Shown here: piece by piece, positions 35,471-48,974 of the stretch
Layout of the letters: every line of letters begins with the position of its first letter
Numbering within the stretch: the first letter of the stretch is position 1
NCBI RefSeq assembly: GCF_964204645.1
Contig: NC_134025.1
Span: 10,483,001-10,547,000 of the forward strand
Source: Tubulanus polymorphus
Lineage: Eukaryota; Nemertea; Palaeonemertea; Tubulaniformes; Tubulanidae
Length of the DNA: 64,000 nucleotides
Direction of reading: 5' to 3'
The notes under the pieces: generated by a model
Told to the model about the DNA's origin: nothing
The model's input: the letters and a program-made list of their open reading frames with translations, nothing else
Databases searched by the model: none
Program-made: the position numbers and the translations under genes

Positions 35471-36375
35471 TCTTCCATAAATGAATGATGATGAGATAAT
35501 TTAATAAGGTCTAGGGTTAGGATTAGGTACAGGGTCTCTCATGCAGCTATCGTTGTCCAGTGTAAGGGTTAGGTTGAGTGCTGTTTGTAGTTAAAAAATT
35601 CGGAAGGATTCCGGGGATGAGAATTTCCTGCTTTTTGGCGGTTTCCCGCTTTTTTGTGATGAGAAACTTAAAACAACAAGCTTTCCAAATTGTCCAGATC
35701 CGTTGAGAAATTGATTGGGGGGGTGGAAGGTTTGCTGTGACTGGCATTATGTTTCGGCTCACAAGAGTATTTTAGCATGCGACGTTACTTCGCCCAATGA
35801 TTTTCGTTATGTGCTGTCATCTGGTATTGCCAATATAAACTACTGTGAAAAAATAACCAATTTGTGCTGCCATTTAGAATTGAAACAGGGCTGTTGAGGA
35901 AATCATGTTGGGAACCCCCACTTTGAGCTTAGTGCCTATGTTGCAGTTTAGCTGCAATTTCAGTAATTAACAGAAATTTTCATCAAAAGTCCTGCTTTTT
36001 TCATAATCCCTGGTTCTCATCCCTGGATCCATTGTGGCTCAAGGGCCTAGTGTTAGGCCTAAGAGGCGCCACTAGAAATATGGTTTGAATCCTGCTCTGT
36101 CTGCTCTATTTTCTCTAACCCTGTTCTCCACACTCTCCTCGACTTCATCAGTGAGCATGCAGTAAATGAGCAAATCAGAACAAGTTGTCGGTAGAATACC
36201 ATTAACAGGAGTAAATTTAAATCGGTATTCTTAGAATCAATTGAATTAGAAGGAGAGTCTGCAGTTTAGGTTCCTTCAGTTTGTGATTGGTGCCACAATG
36301 TGTTATGATATGGTTAGGCTAAAAGAAGCCTAGATATGAACACAGCAGTTGTTCCCTGATAAATGTAAGTGAGGG

Positions 36376-36542
36376 TTAGCCGGATATGGTCTATGATAGG
36401 TGACTAATTCTCATCACGCATGCGCATTGGGAAAATTTGGGGAAGAATGAAGGATTTAGAGAAAATTACTGCCAGTTCCCTCTTCCCGTCCTCCTGACGC
36501 TATTCTCACCCTAATCCTTATTATTGTAATTTATCCGGCTAA
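36376..36542. mobile_element. Short TTAGCCGGATA-type MITE
   Basis: Left TTAGCCGGATA, right TATCCGGCTAA, an exact inverted pair of about 11 bases. It shares its terminal word with the 35057-35470 element. It lies 25 bases before the first coding exon of the nuclear-protein gene. Confidence 0.6.
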
Positions 36543-36575
36543 ATCTTAAATGTGATAATATTTACAGGCTGAGAA

Positions 36576-39500
36576 ATGCAAGATAGTTTGATTTCTGAAA
36601 GTTCTACAGCAACAAGACTGGATAATACAAGTAAGCTATGTAGTAGGGCCTATTTTATATCAACCAAAATTAGATTATCGTAAATTAAAAATACCATAAC
36701 ATTCGTAAGTTGGTGTCCGCTAGTTTTAAGTTTAACTTAAATTGAGTCCAGCTTAAGTTCATGTCAGAATTGGTCTCTGAATCCGAACTAAGCTATTCTT
36801 TGTCAATATTTATAAATACATTTATTCTTTGGTTTGTTTTAGGCTCATCAAACTTTGCAGATGAAAATCTATGCCCTACTTCGAACCACGGTTTATGCGA
36901 AAAATCTTGTGATGCCTCGCCTAGTAGTAGCCGCATCTTGAAGCTGATTTGCTTGCCGCAAAATCCAAACATGGACCCGAATAAGGACCGATTGTCTTTG
37001 TTCGAGATTCTGAGTAAAAATCCAGTATCAGATAACCCCGCCATCGGCGCACTCGAGAATGAAGACAAGTGCTCGCCGAAAAAGAATAGTTTTGCCGGCG
37101 GAATTGACTTCAGCAATTTGAAGAAGCTCGGATCGGGAAAGCTGGTTCAGAACTTCATAAGAAATGACGGTTCGAAAAGCGCGGATGGCTCAAAAATCAG
37201 CCCGCCCAAGCAATCGCCGTCGAAAAGTCCGAACTTCAAAGCGTTGAAAAACATGTTTAAGAAGGTGAATTTCAACGATCTTAAAAAGAGTAGTAATCCG
37301 AGTTCGAGTTCTACCGGTATAACTGATGCTAGCAAACAAACTAAACACGTTCCGATCCTCCCGAAACCGGCATCGTCGTCGAAAAATGCGTTTTCCGTCG
37401 CGGAGAAAAATGACATCGCGAGACCCTCGCCTGTAAGCTCACCTTCGCAAAGTAAACAAGTACTCAACACGAGAAAATCTATTTTCGAACCGAAAAGTGA
37501 CGGTAAGAACGTCGTTATAGTCAGCTATGCATCGGCTAATTCTTCGTATTTCATCCCGTCGGTGAACAGCGACGCGAATTTGAATCACTCCCGATATTCG
37601 GACCGACCGACGAAAAATCACGCGACTAAGCCCACGATGACAAAGCGCGACGATAATCACAAATATCCCGCTCCGCGAACAATTCTTCCGAAGTCGCATC
37701 ACGAAAGCCTAAAATCGGCGATGGTCGAGCGTGAGACTTCGTACGCCAAAAAAGTTAAGTCCGTTTCGAAGACGGATTCGGAAATAAGTCGTCGATTGAG
37801 TTCAACTGCGCCGCCCATGGCGACTATACGCCACTCGCCTTACGCGAAAAAAGTCATGACAATATCTAGTGCAAATTCGGATAGTAATAGTGCACTAGAT
37901 CTATTTACAATACCTACAGCGACTGTGAAAGAGGCTTTGAAAAAAGGCAAGGCATTATCTAGTGCAAATTCGGATAGTAGTAGCGCACTAGATCTATTTA
38001 CAATACCTACAACAACTGTAAGCCAGGCTTTAAAAAAAGGCAAGGCATTATCTAGTGCAAATTGCGATAAAGATAGTATTTCAAGTTTGTCCAAAGTACC
38101 CGGTGCAACTGTAGCAGGTCGTGCTTCGATTACGAAAATAGGCAAGTCAATATCTAGCTCAAATCCGGACTGTGGCAATAGTTTTTCTATACCGCACTTA
38201 GCGGCTTCAGACCAGACGTCACGTGTGAATAAAGTCAAGACAATAACCAGCGCGCACTCGGGCAGAGAAAGCCATTCGAGTTTATCGCGCCAAGTGGAGA
38301 CCGTGGGTAATAAAAGTCGGTTGCCATCGTCGATAAACAATGATAGAAAATTGGATGTAAAATCTACGAAAGAAGCGGTAAAGGACCGAACGATCGTAGC
38401 TAAGCCCAATGCGATGGACATTAGCAAAATGGTGATATCCGATTCTGCGGGCGTTTGTGCTGATGATCAAAGTGTGCGCAAATCCTCGCGAAAACGCAAA
38501 TTAAATTCTAGTTATACGCGTGGTGACTTCATGCTGGCTAAAGATGGGTTGCGTAATTTGTTCAATGTTTTTGGTGTCGATTCCGATGATAAACCGAGTA
38601 TCGCTGCGCCTGTCTTGCCAGAAAACTGCTTTAAGAAACCGAAATCCCTTAAGAAACATTTGCCTACCCAAAACAGTAGCGATAAATACAAGATTAAATC
38701 GTCGGTCAAATCAGTCGACGACAAGAAAAAATCGAGCGCCAGCGAAAAGGATTCTGTAAGAAAACAGTCGAAATTCATTAAAGTAATTCCCGCGACTAAA
38801 CATACAGCCAAAGTAGGTAGGCCTAGGAAATTCCAGCTAAAAAGCGCTACCGTACCGAATCATAAAAGTAAACCGAAAGTTCTTCAACACCATAAACTTA
38901 AAAGCGATCAAAAACATGCGAAAAAGCCAGAAATGGAAGGGAAGTTGCAAACGAACGCAAATTTGTCGAAGGAAGCGAAAGTCGAACGAAGTACTGCCGG
39001 AATAGATAAGGAACAACTACCCGTTCCGAAACAAGAAAAGTCATCATCGGCTGTCATTCAACAAGACGCAAAACTTCTTCGATCGAATTTGTTGGCAACC
39101 GCGGTGAAGTCGCCGGTGAAAGACCGCAGTAAACTGCTAGCCGATATACAACGAAAGAAGCTCGTTGAGAAGTCGAAAATGATATCGAATCAGCAGTTGA
39201 CGAAACTGCAGAAGGGTAATTTGCGGCCGCGTATGGTTCGTCAGGACGTGCGCATAGTCGCGGCATCGACGTTGAAATTGTCGAAGAAGGCGCGACGATT
39301 TCGCGGTCGGAAAAAGCGCCAACGCCGCAACAGCGATACGAGTTGGGATAGTAGCAGTGATGACAGCGATGGCAGTAGCAGCAACGAGTCGGATAGCGAC
39401 AGCGCGGCAAGTCGAAGCGACGACGAGGACGTGGAAACCGAGCGCGATAACGGTGTTAGCAGCGCTTTTAAAGCGAAAACGAACCGCATCGGGGACGATA

Positions 39501-42500
39501 TCTATAAAATGATCGTGGACGATGGCTCGAAATCCGCCTCGGAAGAAACCGATTCGGAGTCGGCCGTCGAAGTAGATATCGATACGACGAATACGGACGA
39601 TATTTTAAATCCCTTGCGCGTGCCGTTTAAACCGGATGTTTTAGCCGACGCGTTGAATCCGGCTTGCCGGGATCGTTTCGTATTGATCAACGACAACAGC
39701 ACGAACTGGAACGACGTCGCCGCCGAAATGCCGTCCGCCGTCCCCGGAATCGATGAACGCGCGAAGATCGACCAGCCGTCGATCCGTCTGCTCCGATCGG
39801 CGTACGACCGTCGTCGTCCGAAGCTGTTCATCGATAATTTCAACCCGCAGGAGTTGGCCCCGTCGTCGACGTGTACGTGTTACGTCAGTTTTACGGAAAC
39901 GGACGACGGCGCAATCGTCTGCCACGTCGACAACAGTGACGTCGACGGTTGTAACAATAAAGTTAAGAGTAAAACGCGGACGAAAAAGGCGACGGCAGTC
40001 GACAACGAACTGAACCAACTGGATCCTTCCGATCATTTTATCGCCATTCCGATCGTCGACGAATCTGACCTCAGGAATAACACGGATTTTTTTTCGTTGA
40101 ATTTCGATTTCGAAACGAGTTCGTCGTTCGCTTCGCAATTCGATTGCGACGATGCGGAAAATGTTTCCGATCACGGCGTAGCGGCCACGATCGACGACGA
40201 ATCGATTGCATGCGATATTTGTTCACGCGGCGCGAATCAAACTGGCAGACTATGCGAATGCATAAATTCGGCTAAAAAAAAACGCGAAATTTTTTCCGAA
40301 CAGACCGTTAAGGACGAATTCCAAAACGACGCAGCGGAAACATCAAATAACGAGCTGTCTCGGATTCAAACGCGCCCGAAACGGATGAAATCTTGTCGAA
40401 TGAGCTCTGATTATTATTACTACGACGGCGCGTCGTTCGGTTCCCAGAGCTCAGTCTCGTCCGCCGGGTCTTGCGCCACCGATCAAAGTATTATTACGAA
40501 ATCCGAAAAATCTCAGGAAACATCTTTGAAAGCGTTCTCGACGAAGATCGATTATGATAATGATAACGTATTAGTCGCGACGCGCGATTATAATTCGGAA
40601 AGTGTAAATAATTGTTCGCAAAGTTCGTCGTTGACGGATCTGTCCACGTTCGTGAGCAAATTCGTACCGCACAAAGTATATTCGAACGACGACGATGAGT
40701 TGTCGGGTAGTAGCATTCTGTCGAATTCTAGCGACAATGCCAATTCGATCTCGGCTGTGAATGATGAAGAACCGGTCGTGTTGTACGAGCGTATCCGACG
40801 TCGAAACGACGACTTATCGATCGTCGTCTGTCGGGAACGGTCCGGCGCGTGGCACCCGACGCCGATACAGTTCGCCAGCGGTCTGCCGCCTTTCATCGAC
40901 CACACTTACTGCTACCCGCCACCAGCTGCCGCGCTGTCAAGAACTGCCGGTTGTAAACTATCGAGGCGCGGCAAATTCACGTCTGACAATCATAAGAAAT
41001 GTTCATCCGCTGCTGTTGCTGCCACTGCTGCAGGAGGAAAAATGTCACCTGTAAGTATTTAGCTTTTTTAAGCAGGTTGTCTATCTGCGTAAATACCATA
41101 AGAGCAGAATGTGCACTGCTGACTGTATTGCCAGCTTTGGCTTGCACACCTTTGATCATGATTTGAAATGTAATGTATTTTCGTGTTTGGCAAGCATGTT
41201 GTCTTTTTGAATGTGGAATTCCAGTGTTTTGAGTAGAGATCTTTTTCAGCTTTGGACATGGGGAATGTTATTGTTAGAAGCATAGATTTGAGCTATGTTT
41301 GTCCCAAGTTTCCGGATTCAGTTCCTCGGTTTGCTAATGATTCGATTAAAATCTTAAACATCTTGAAATGCAATTGATTGAATGGTCCAATTTAACGGAA
41401 AACCGCGGATCTGTCTGGATAGTGTTTTCTTTCTATTATTATCGAAAGCCTAGTTTTCCGACTAAGGCTGGTAAGGTTAGATGGTGGTGAAGAAATGGCA
41501 AATACCAACAGATGAGAATCCTCGGGGAAAATGATGAAACCTAGTTTTATTTTTCAGATCGTGACGTTGTATAATATTCAATCTTTTCTGACGGTCAGCC
41601 GTCACCTGAAACGGTTCGCCAGCAGGGGTGGTTCCACCATCTATCTACCAAACTGTCTTAAATCGAAGCAGGTATTGTACATTTGTTAAATACATGTCGC
41701 ATGTTTTTATTTCAGAACTCTGGAACATGCCCTCCTGACAGCAGCTTCCGTTGCTGACTTACACCACGTTCTGTCCATTCAGAATCTGACTGGATTTCTA
41801 CGTACATCGAAAGTAAAGACATAATTTACTGGGTTTTTTCTTATATCACGCGTATCGAAATTTCTAGCATTTTGCTGCATGACTTCGTATGTCTTTTGAC
41901 ATTTGTTGTATTTTTCGAATTTCAGGTCCATTTATTGGCAGACTTATGTGGGTTCTTGATCCTGAATGGACCTGAATACATCAAGATATCAAAAACGAAG
42001 TAAGTGTGTTTTCCGGTTTCTAAAATCTGACACCGTTTGTAGATTGGTACCAATATTTCTGCAGAAGGATGGACATATAAAACTACAAATACAGTTTAAC
42101 CCTTTTCATTGCTGACTGATTGATACTTGAAAGTGCTGGAGATAATTTGGAGATTTTTGAAAATTCCACCCCAATGATAACGGGTATACAATGTACCGGT
42201 ACACCGCAGTGAAGTGTACCAAGAGTTAATAATATTTCACTATGTTAGACAAGCGCCACCGTCTTTCAGAGATAGTAACTTATTACTAATAACACTGCAA
42301 TGCAGTGTACGACTGAAGTCCATCACGGATATATTAGACACTGTGATGTAGACGCACTGAAAAGCTTAATCCAGATATGTTTGATTTGTGGTCCAGTTAT
42401 ATTCAACATTGATGTTAATCCAGATTTTTCATGATCATGGATTTATTGGCATGAAAAAATTCTGACCAAAAGCGATTAATCATGAAGTCGATATTTGGCT

Positions 42501-43003
42501 AAGGCCAAAAAAATATGTTCTGTTTCTGGTTAGGGCCTTCTGCACAAAATGATGCGGTTTAAAAAAAAAATGTTTAATGTTCCTACATTTCACGAGGCGT
42601 CATCCTTCCCTTTCACAATTGATATTGATATCAACATGCTTTTGTGTACCGGTTTTCATTCACAGTCAGACAATTAAACTTCCGCGTTTGTCGACGTTTG
42701 GTGACTAGATGGCGCTAGCGCATGGTGCGCGAATTTGAGAGCCAAAAATTCAACATAGGGGTTCTAGATCGACGCATGCACTGACCAGACACAGAATATA
42801 TTTTTTTGCCTAACACTGGCTTTTTAGTGTCTGCTCAATTCTATTAATAGTTTACTCTATTAGAATTTGCCTTTCCTCGATTTTTTATCCTCCATTCATA
42901 GAAGCATTATGATAGATTAATTTTCATTTGTTTTGATTTTACTTGTAGGCATAGCCGACCTCCTACTTCCGCGGATATGGATTACATATGGAACGTCTCT
43001 TGA
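36576..43003 (+). CDS. Large Ser/Lys-rich, probably nuclear protein with AT-hook and internal repeats
   Basis: Coding exons: 36576-36630 (exon opens at 36568), 36843-41050 (one 4.2-kb exon), 41558-41676, 41716-41812, 41926-41999 and 42949-43003. This model gives 1535 residues; the first ATG is placed by joining MQDSLISESSTATRLDNT in phase 1 to the long exon. The protein is polar and mostly disordered. It has a repeat region (about 355-480, SSANSDSxSALDLFTIPT type), several basic clusters (SSRKRKL, RGRKKRQRRN), an AT-hook-like core VGRPRKFQ, a serine/aspartate acidic stretch after RRNSD, and a Cys-rich CDICSRG ... LCEC motif. The C-terminal part encoded by small exons looks folded and helical (LYNIQSFLTVSRHLKRFA, EHALLTAASVADLHHVL, LLADLCGFLILN) and ends MDYIWNVS. 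Nuclear localisation is inferred. I do not recognise the family. A second donor at 41671 instead of 41676 would end the protein early. Confidence 0.8.
37850..38255 (+). repeat. In-frame 93-bp tandem repeats within the nuclear-protein exon
   Basis: TATCTAGTGCAAATT recurs at 37863, 37956 and 38049 (spacing 93, or 31 codons), with decayed copies near 38151 (TATCTAGCTCAAAT) and 38245. The first two units are nearly identical over the GCACTAGATCTATTTACAAT segment, so the duplication is recent relative to the gene. Confidence 0.9.
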
Positions 43004-46000
43004 CGAAAGATACCATTAGCGGAATTAGCAGTGACGCTTACCACGCCGGATCGTGCCAATAGAATTAATGCAGGAAGCTCGCCGATGACAGATCTTTCAA
43101 ATATCAGTTCTAAATCTTGATACATTGTTATGCAATAAGTTAGTTTTATCTATAACGACGACGAGAGAATCCTTCTTTCGTTTCTGTTTGTTTTTATTCT
43201 ATGAGAAATGAATGCAAAGATCTTCCGTTGTAAGGGCCATTTTCAGAGTCAAATTATTTGCGTTAACTGTAGTAAGCTCTACCTTAACTTTGTTAGGTTG
43301 GGTAGGACTGCTAGAATTACGTGAAATATGTTGAGTTGGCCAACTACTACACTGAGTAAACTCATGGTAATGCAACTTTCTTTTTGTCACCGGCAGTACT
43401 GGTACAACACGTTACAAACAGCTTAATCCAATCTTTATGGCTGATCAAATTAATCTGGTTTATGTAGTAATATGGGGCCATTTTCTCAAAACATGCGTCA
43501 TGTGAACCTGTGCAGTGACTGACAGTGACAATTTTAAACTGCATAAGTGGTCCCAATGTTGAAAAAGGAAATTAAATCTTGCATTGTGTAGAGAGTGAAG
43601 TCTGAAGCAAGGGGGGAGTTAAGACTGGTCCACCACTTCAAAATTCGAATGTGCCCTTGTGGCTCCAAAAAACCGGTAAAATCTTTTTTGCAAAGAAAAA
43701 AGACTAAAAATAAATCCAATCGGGCCAGAAAAGCCCCTTTTGTCCTAGATTTCCTGTGTCATGGGAAGTCCACCAGAACATCCAATGTTTCGTGCTTGAA
43801 GCCCTCGCATGAAATCTACCCTTTTCAAATTAAGGGCCCATTTCAATTTTCAGGTCCACCCCTTCAAATAATCCTACAGATCCGCCCTTGAGAGAAGACC
43901 TCAACAGTGTATAGATACTATAGTTTGATTATTCCAACAGTAATAACGATAACTCCTGAATGATTCTAGAACTAGTCGTAGTGGGATTGAATATTTGTCA
44001 CTTCATTTCGATTTCTCATGAGTGAAGCTATCTCAGGAATTGTGTCGTTGCAATGGTCCGGTCTTTTCATAATGAGAAGAAAGGAATAATGCATTTTCAG
44101 TTCATTTTTAAGGAAAATTCAAATTTATCTTGTGGCTTATGTATGCAATACAGGTCACTGTATATAATACGTATAATGTAATTCATTCTGTACATGTCTT
44201 ATTTATGTTGTTGATATTTTGTAGAAAATTAATTGAAAATTTAAAGATGATGATGGAAAACCATACCGGGGTATACGGTACTACATCTCAAAAGAGGTTT
44301 TAGTATCCCGGTTGTTTTTTACGTACTTGTATGTACGGTTGAACTTGCGTAAGTCATCATAGCTAAAAGACCATAGCATTAAGTTGATATCTATCCATAT
44401 AATGACGAACACTTAGTAAATTGAAATACACAAATTGGAACTTAAAAATAATGACGATTTAATTAATGTGAATGATGACTTATCTGATGACGATTTACCC
44501 GAGTTTTACTGTAATATATATTATTGTAACTTGAATGAAGAAGTATGTTTATAGGGATCATTCCTTTATTACATTCGCATTAGGGGAGGGGGAGGGGTAA
44601 GTGCAATTGTGTACTGTAATGCTTAATGTATATGAAAAAAATGTCAAATTTCATGCGTACGTAATAAATGAATGATCCCATAGTAGACACCACTCAAATC
44701 GGATCTGACCAACTACTTTGATAAACATTCAACTCAATGTTCATGACCTCGTACTGTTCATATACATGTGTACCACCAAACTCGAATGTCGCTCTTTATC
44801 CGCAGTCTTAAGCCTAACTCAGGTCAATTAAGATCCGATCGCATTGTCAGATCGTAAGCAGTCAAGTCAGTGATTTTTAATCGGGAACCTTTTCAACGTG
44901 AGTGTACTTGCGACAGCAAAAGTTTGATCGCAGACCAATTATAAGAATAGAACAAGTTCTATTTCATACAACGGATCATAACTACCAGTTTTTAGCCAAT
45001 CAGCAACCGGTATTGTGTCACATGACTTTTAACGTTCAAAATGGTGAGTCACTTAGTCACGATGATCGAGTTGTAGTCGACAAACGTAGTGAGACAAACG
45101 AATAGGCAATCATCAGTCACGTGTACTACTGCTGTTCTTACGTCTATGGGTTTAAGTCGACCTGAGCTAGTGCAAAATCTTTAGCGCTCACCTTCCATTT
45201 GTATCACAACTTGTATTACAACGTTTACTGTATGCATGTTAGCGTTATAATTACGAAATCCAGGCTATATGTTAGGAGTGCATGTTCAACCCAGTTTTTA
45301 TCCGAATGCTTTTTTTTTCCATAGAAAACGTTCATATTTTTTGTTTTTACAATATTTGAAGTGATTTTCGTAGTAATGCAACAGCTATTCAAAAGCTGCT
45401 CTAAACATATAGAAGATAATCCATGCTCCGGAGCCGATAAGCAATTCTGGACCCTTCCCCCAAAATTTGGCACCCATTGTCGTGCTTAATATCATTCTTC
45501 CGATTCAAACTTGCAGACCTTAACTGCATTCAGCGCTTCAATTAAGATATATGACTAGAAAGTATGCACTGGGGCTGTTTCTAGCCTGCAGATTGATAAC
45601 AACAGTAGAAGTCACTTTGGATTTTTCAACTTTTTTTTCATCAAATTTTTGGTGAAATATTTGGTCCATTCAACCTGGAACCATGTAAACTATTATTCAT
45701 AATTCGGATGTACTTAATTCGAAGAAATCTGGACTGTCACTGAATCATGTGAGTTCTACAGTACAAAAGAGATGAAAGTCATTCATGTACTAGGCTCATT
45801 TCATGCACCGAAGAAATAGTCACTTGGTGAAACAAACATATGAAATAAAGAAATTTTAACTTCCAGCCAACCGAAAAAGGAATGAGCTCTTTCCATATCT
45901 CAATTATATTTAGGCTACTTATTGATTTTCAATTAGGCTCTTAATTGGAAAGTTAATTTTGATGCAAGGCATATTCTTGTAGGCTACTTGTTTGGGTCAG

Positions 46001-48974
46001 AGTTAAGATGATATTATTACCTAACCTGCATATGCAATCTCCTGTGGAAAAGCTGAAGGGCTAGTTGCTCATAAGTTAACCGGGTAAATCAACCTACTTT
46101 TATTGAGCAATTGGGCCTAGGTTTTCAGCGTAACTTCTGTTTTTCTTAATTTCATTTATAGGATTGTTATCATTAATGTAGATGGCTTGTTGATTAATTC
46201 ATTTGATGAATGAATGTCTGGTGTGTCTAATCATGGACGTGTCTAAATACTTGACCAGCACATGTATTAAGTGTGCACCTGTGCTGTGTATGAATGAATT
46301 ATTGAATTTTTGTACTATATTAATTTGAAAAAAAAATAAAAATCAGTTGAAAACTAAAAAGTTTTTTTTATTTGATTCTGGTAATTATGAAGGAATAATG
46401 CTTAAAATGGATCCTAATAATTGTGCAGGGAAATATTGGTGCTTTATTTAGACACTAGATGGCGGTAGCTCACGGCGATGTCCCCGTTTTTAACTGACGT
46501 TTTTATGACTTTCGGTTTACTTAAGGCTAAGGACGCGGACAGTCTCCTGATCGGATTGTACTGACATTTAACGAAAAGTGCTTCATAAAGCCGATACATT
46601 GGACTGCATTTACACTGCAAAATATTAGGGTAAGTCGATTTTCATATCACAGTTTGGCACCAAAAAGGGAAGTTCCGAATTTGGAATTAAATCAAAATCA
46701 AATTAATTAGCCTACTTCGGACTTAGCTTCAGAGGGGCCGGTTCCAATCAATCAAGGTTTGCTTATGGCTATCGGAGATAAAAAAGACGTGTCTATAGAT
46801 TGAACACTCATTTTCGTACCTCGACCTATATGAAACGGCCCCACATCTTTCGTTTAGTTTAGTTAGTTAGGCCTATCTGTCCACTCCTCCGTGTAATCGT
46901 AGACAGTGTAGGCCTAACAGTATTTATTTTTTGGCATGTATTATTTTAATATTATATTAGCTCAAATTCAATTAGGCCTAGAAAAATTCGTTTTCTAACT
47001 CATAAGATACATAGGCCTAGGCCTATTTACAATTATTGATTGTTAAAATTTGAATTAGGCCCCCTGTGTATCGTTAAGCCCCCTACAATTCTTAACCCTT
47101 AAGTGAGTTGAAGGCCCTATCAATTCATCAGGTTCCAAAAGCGAATGTAGGTAAAAATCCCCCGGGTAAAAAGGATATTTACTAGGGGAGGGGGATTTCA
47201 ATTAGGCTACCTGTTACCCCTAGAATCAATGACTTGCCCAAGATTAAGATCAACTGTATTAGCCTATAGGCCCTATTTTAGTATGTCGGCCCTGTTTGCT
47301 TTGATATTCTAAAAATGTATACATGCATAATCTGGTGCTGATTAATTTGGCCTTTTTTCGTAATACATGTAGTTGGTGACTAAAAACACTTCCAATCTTC
47401 CCAACCCTTCTATTGGGCTTGAGTAGCCTATCTTATTACGTGCTTGGTTAGGTCCTAATCAATAAGCCTATAGGGCCTGCAGTCACCCTACCATATACCC
47501 CCACCCCTGCCTACCACCACGTTTTCTCAATGCACATCTCTTCTATACAAATAGCCTACATGGCAAAATATCCCCATATTCCACCATACTATCTAGCCTA
47601 TACCGCCAAAATCTTTCTGCACCGATGTGGGCAATAGGCCTATATCAGGGGTTGACTGTATATACAATGTTTGTGAGCAGTGTTATTAGTTTTTAAAGCC
47701 TGTGAAGATAGTAGCCTTTACAGAACTACCAGGTGCGGATCTAGGGTCTGATTCAGGGAGGGATGCACCTCCAAAATAGTGCATATGATACAATTAATAG
47801 GGCACCCGGAAAGATAGCTCATCGGAAAACATTAACCCTTTTTTGGAAGTACAGCGAACAAGCTTACAAATTTTTTTAGGTAGGCCTATCAGTTTAATAT
47901 TTTTTCATTTTCGCGTAATATTTCAGGGCGACTTGCCACTTAGAAAGGGTGCGCACCCATCGACCCATTGACTACCTGATAAATCATGAATGTTTGATAA
48001 ACCAAATTACCAAACCCAATAATGTTCTGCAGTACTCGTACTCTATACTAGGGCCTAGCTTGCTTTTGCTGGTGTCTATACCAGCAAACCTAATTTTGAT
48101 AGAATTCTTTTTTCCGAATATAGCCCAATTGTGGCTCATAAATTTCTTACACAACTGTGAGGTTGAAATCGGTTATTGCTTGCCAACCATTTAGTTTATG
48201 TGATAGAAATCCCGCCTGATAGCTACTGTAGGATTTTTCTAGCCAAATCATTGTAGTGTCAGTGAAATGATGCAATTAATATTCAATTTTTCATAGCACC
48301 GATACAACGTATTATAAATGCGACGAAAACCTCAGAATTGAAAGCACCTTTCATTTTTGAAAGGCTATACGGTTCAAATCGTGTGTTACCCTCTGACACA
48401 TTAATATTGATATAAGTAATCGCGTACTTCATTGTCATTCGAACTATAAAACTAGTATTAACGATTTGTTTTCGAGTAAGCCCCACGTGCGCTTATTTAT
48501 TATCGGTGATAAATGTCCATTCATCTTGCCGTTATCTTAAGACTTCCTCGTTGAAAATCGCGTAGACATATTGCGCTCTAAGTAGTGGCTCATTACGTTA
48601 ATGGAAATCATCTAAGGATTGTGCACTTAAGGCTCCGATTGAGTAAAAGTTAAAAATACAGCATCTGCCGCGTCATCTGGATGGAATACTGTCCGTCGGA
48701 AGAACGACGACGCGCCGCTGTTGTCATCGCCGAGCCGATAAATCAATATAAACAGCCAGGTGGAATAGCGTAGCTGAACTCGATATAAACTAGTGCGTAG
48801 TTAGTTATCTCTAACACAACGGTCTAGTCAGTCACAAGCGTCGTACGCTCACGATAAAACTCGTTTCAATAACTCACACACACGCGCAGTTGAGTCGACA
48901 CCGGCTAGACATTCAGGGATTAGGGTCTATCGGTGTAATGGTCTAAATCGGTTTCGTCGTCGTTTTTATACGAA
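43004..48974. other. Long intergenic region before the BTBD17-like gene
   Basis: About 6 kb without a supportable gene. Holds the 3' UTR of the upstream gene, a TIR-like element at about 44333-44517 (ACGGTTGAACTTGCGTAAG versus the reverse of CGAGTTTTACTGTAAT), a diverged copy of the 27057 MITE core at 45660-45760, and a stretch (46860-47890) with many TAGGCCTA words. The GC-richer last 400 bases are probably promoter and 5' UTR of the next gene, with ATATAAAC at about 48783. Confidence 0.55.

Noticed and set aside
37439-41159. Several long minus-strand frames opposite the 4.2-kb exon
   Set aside because: They mirror the codon periodicity of the plus-strand exon and carry no recognisable protein features.
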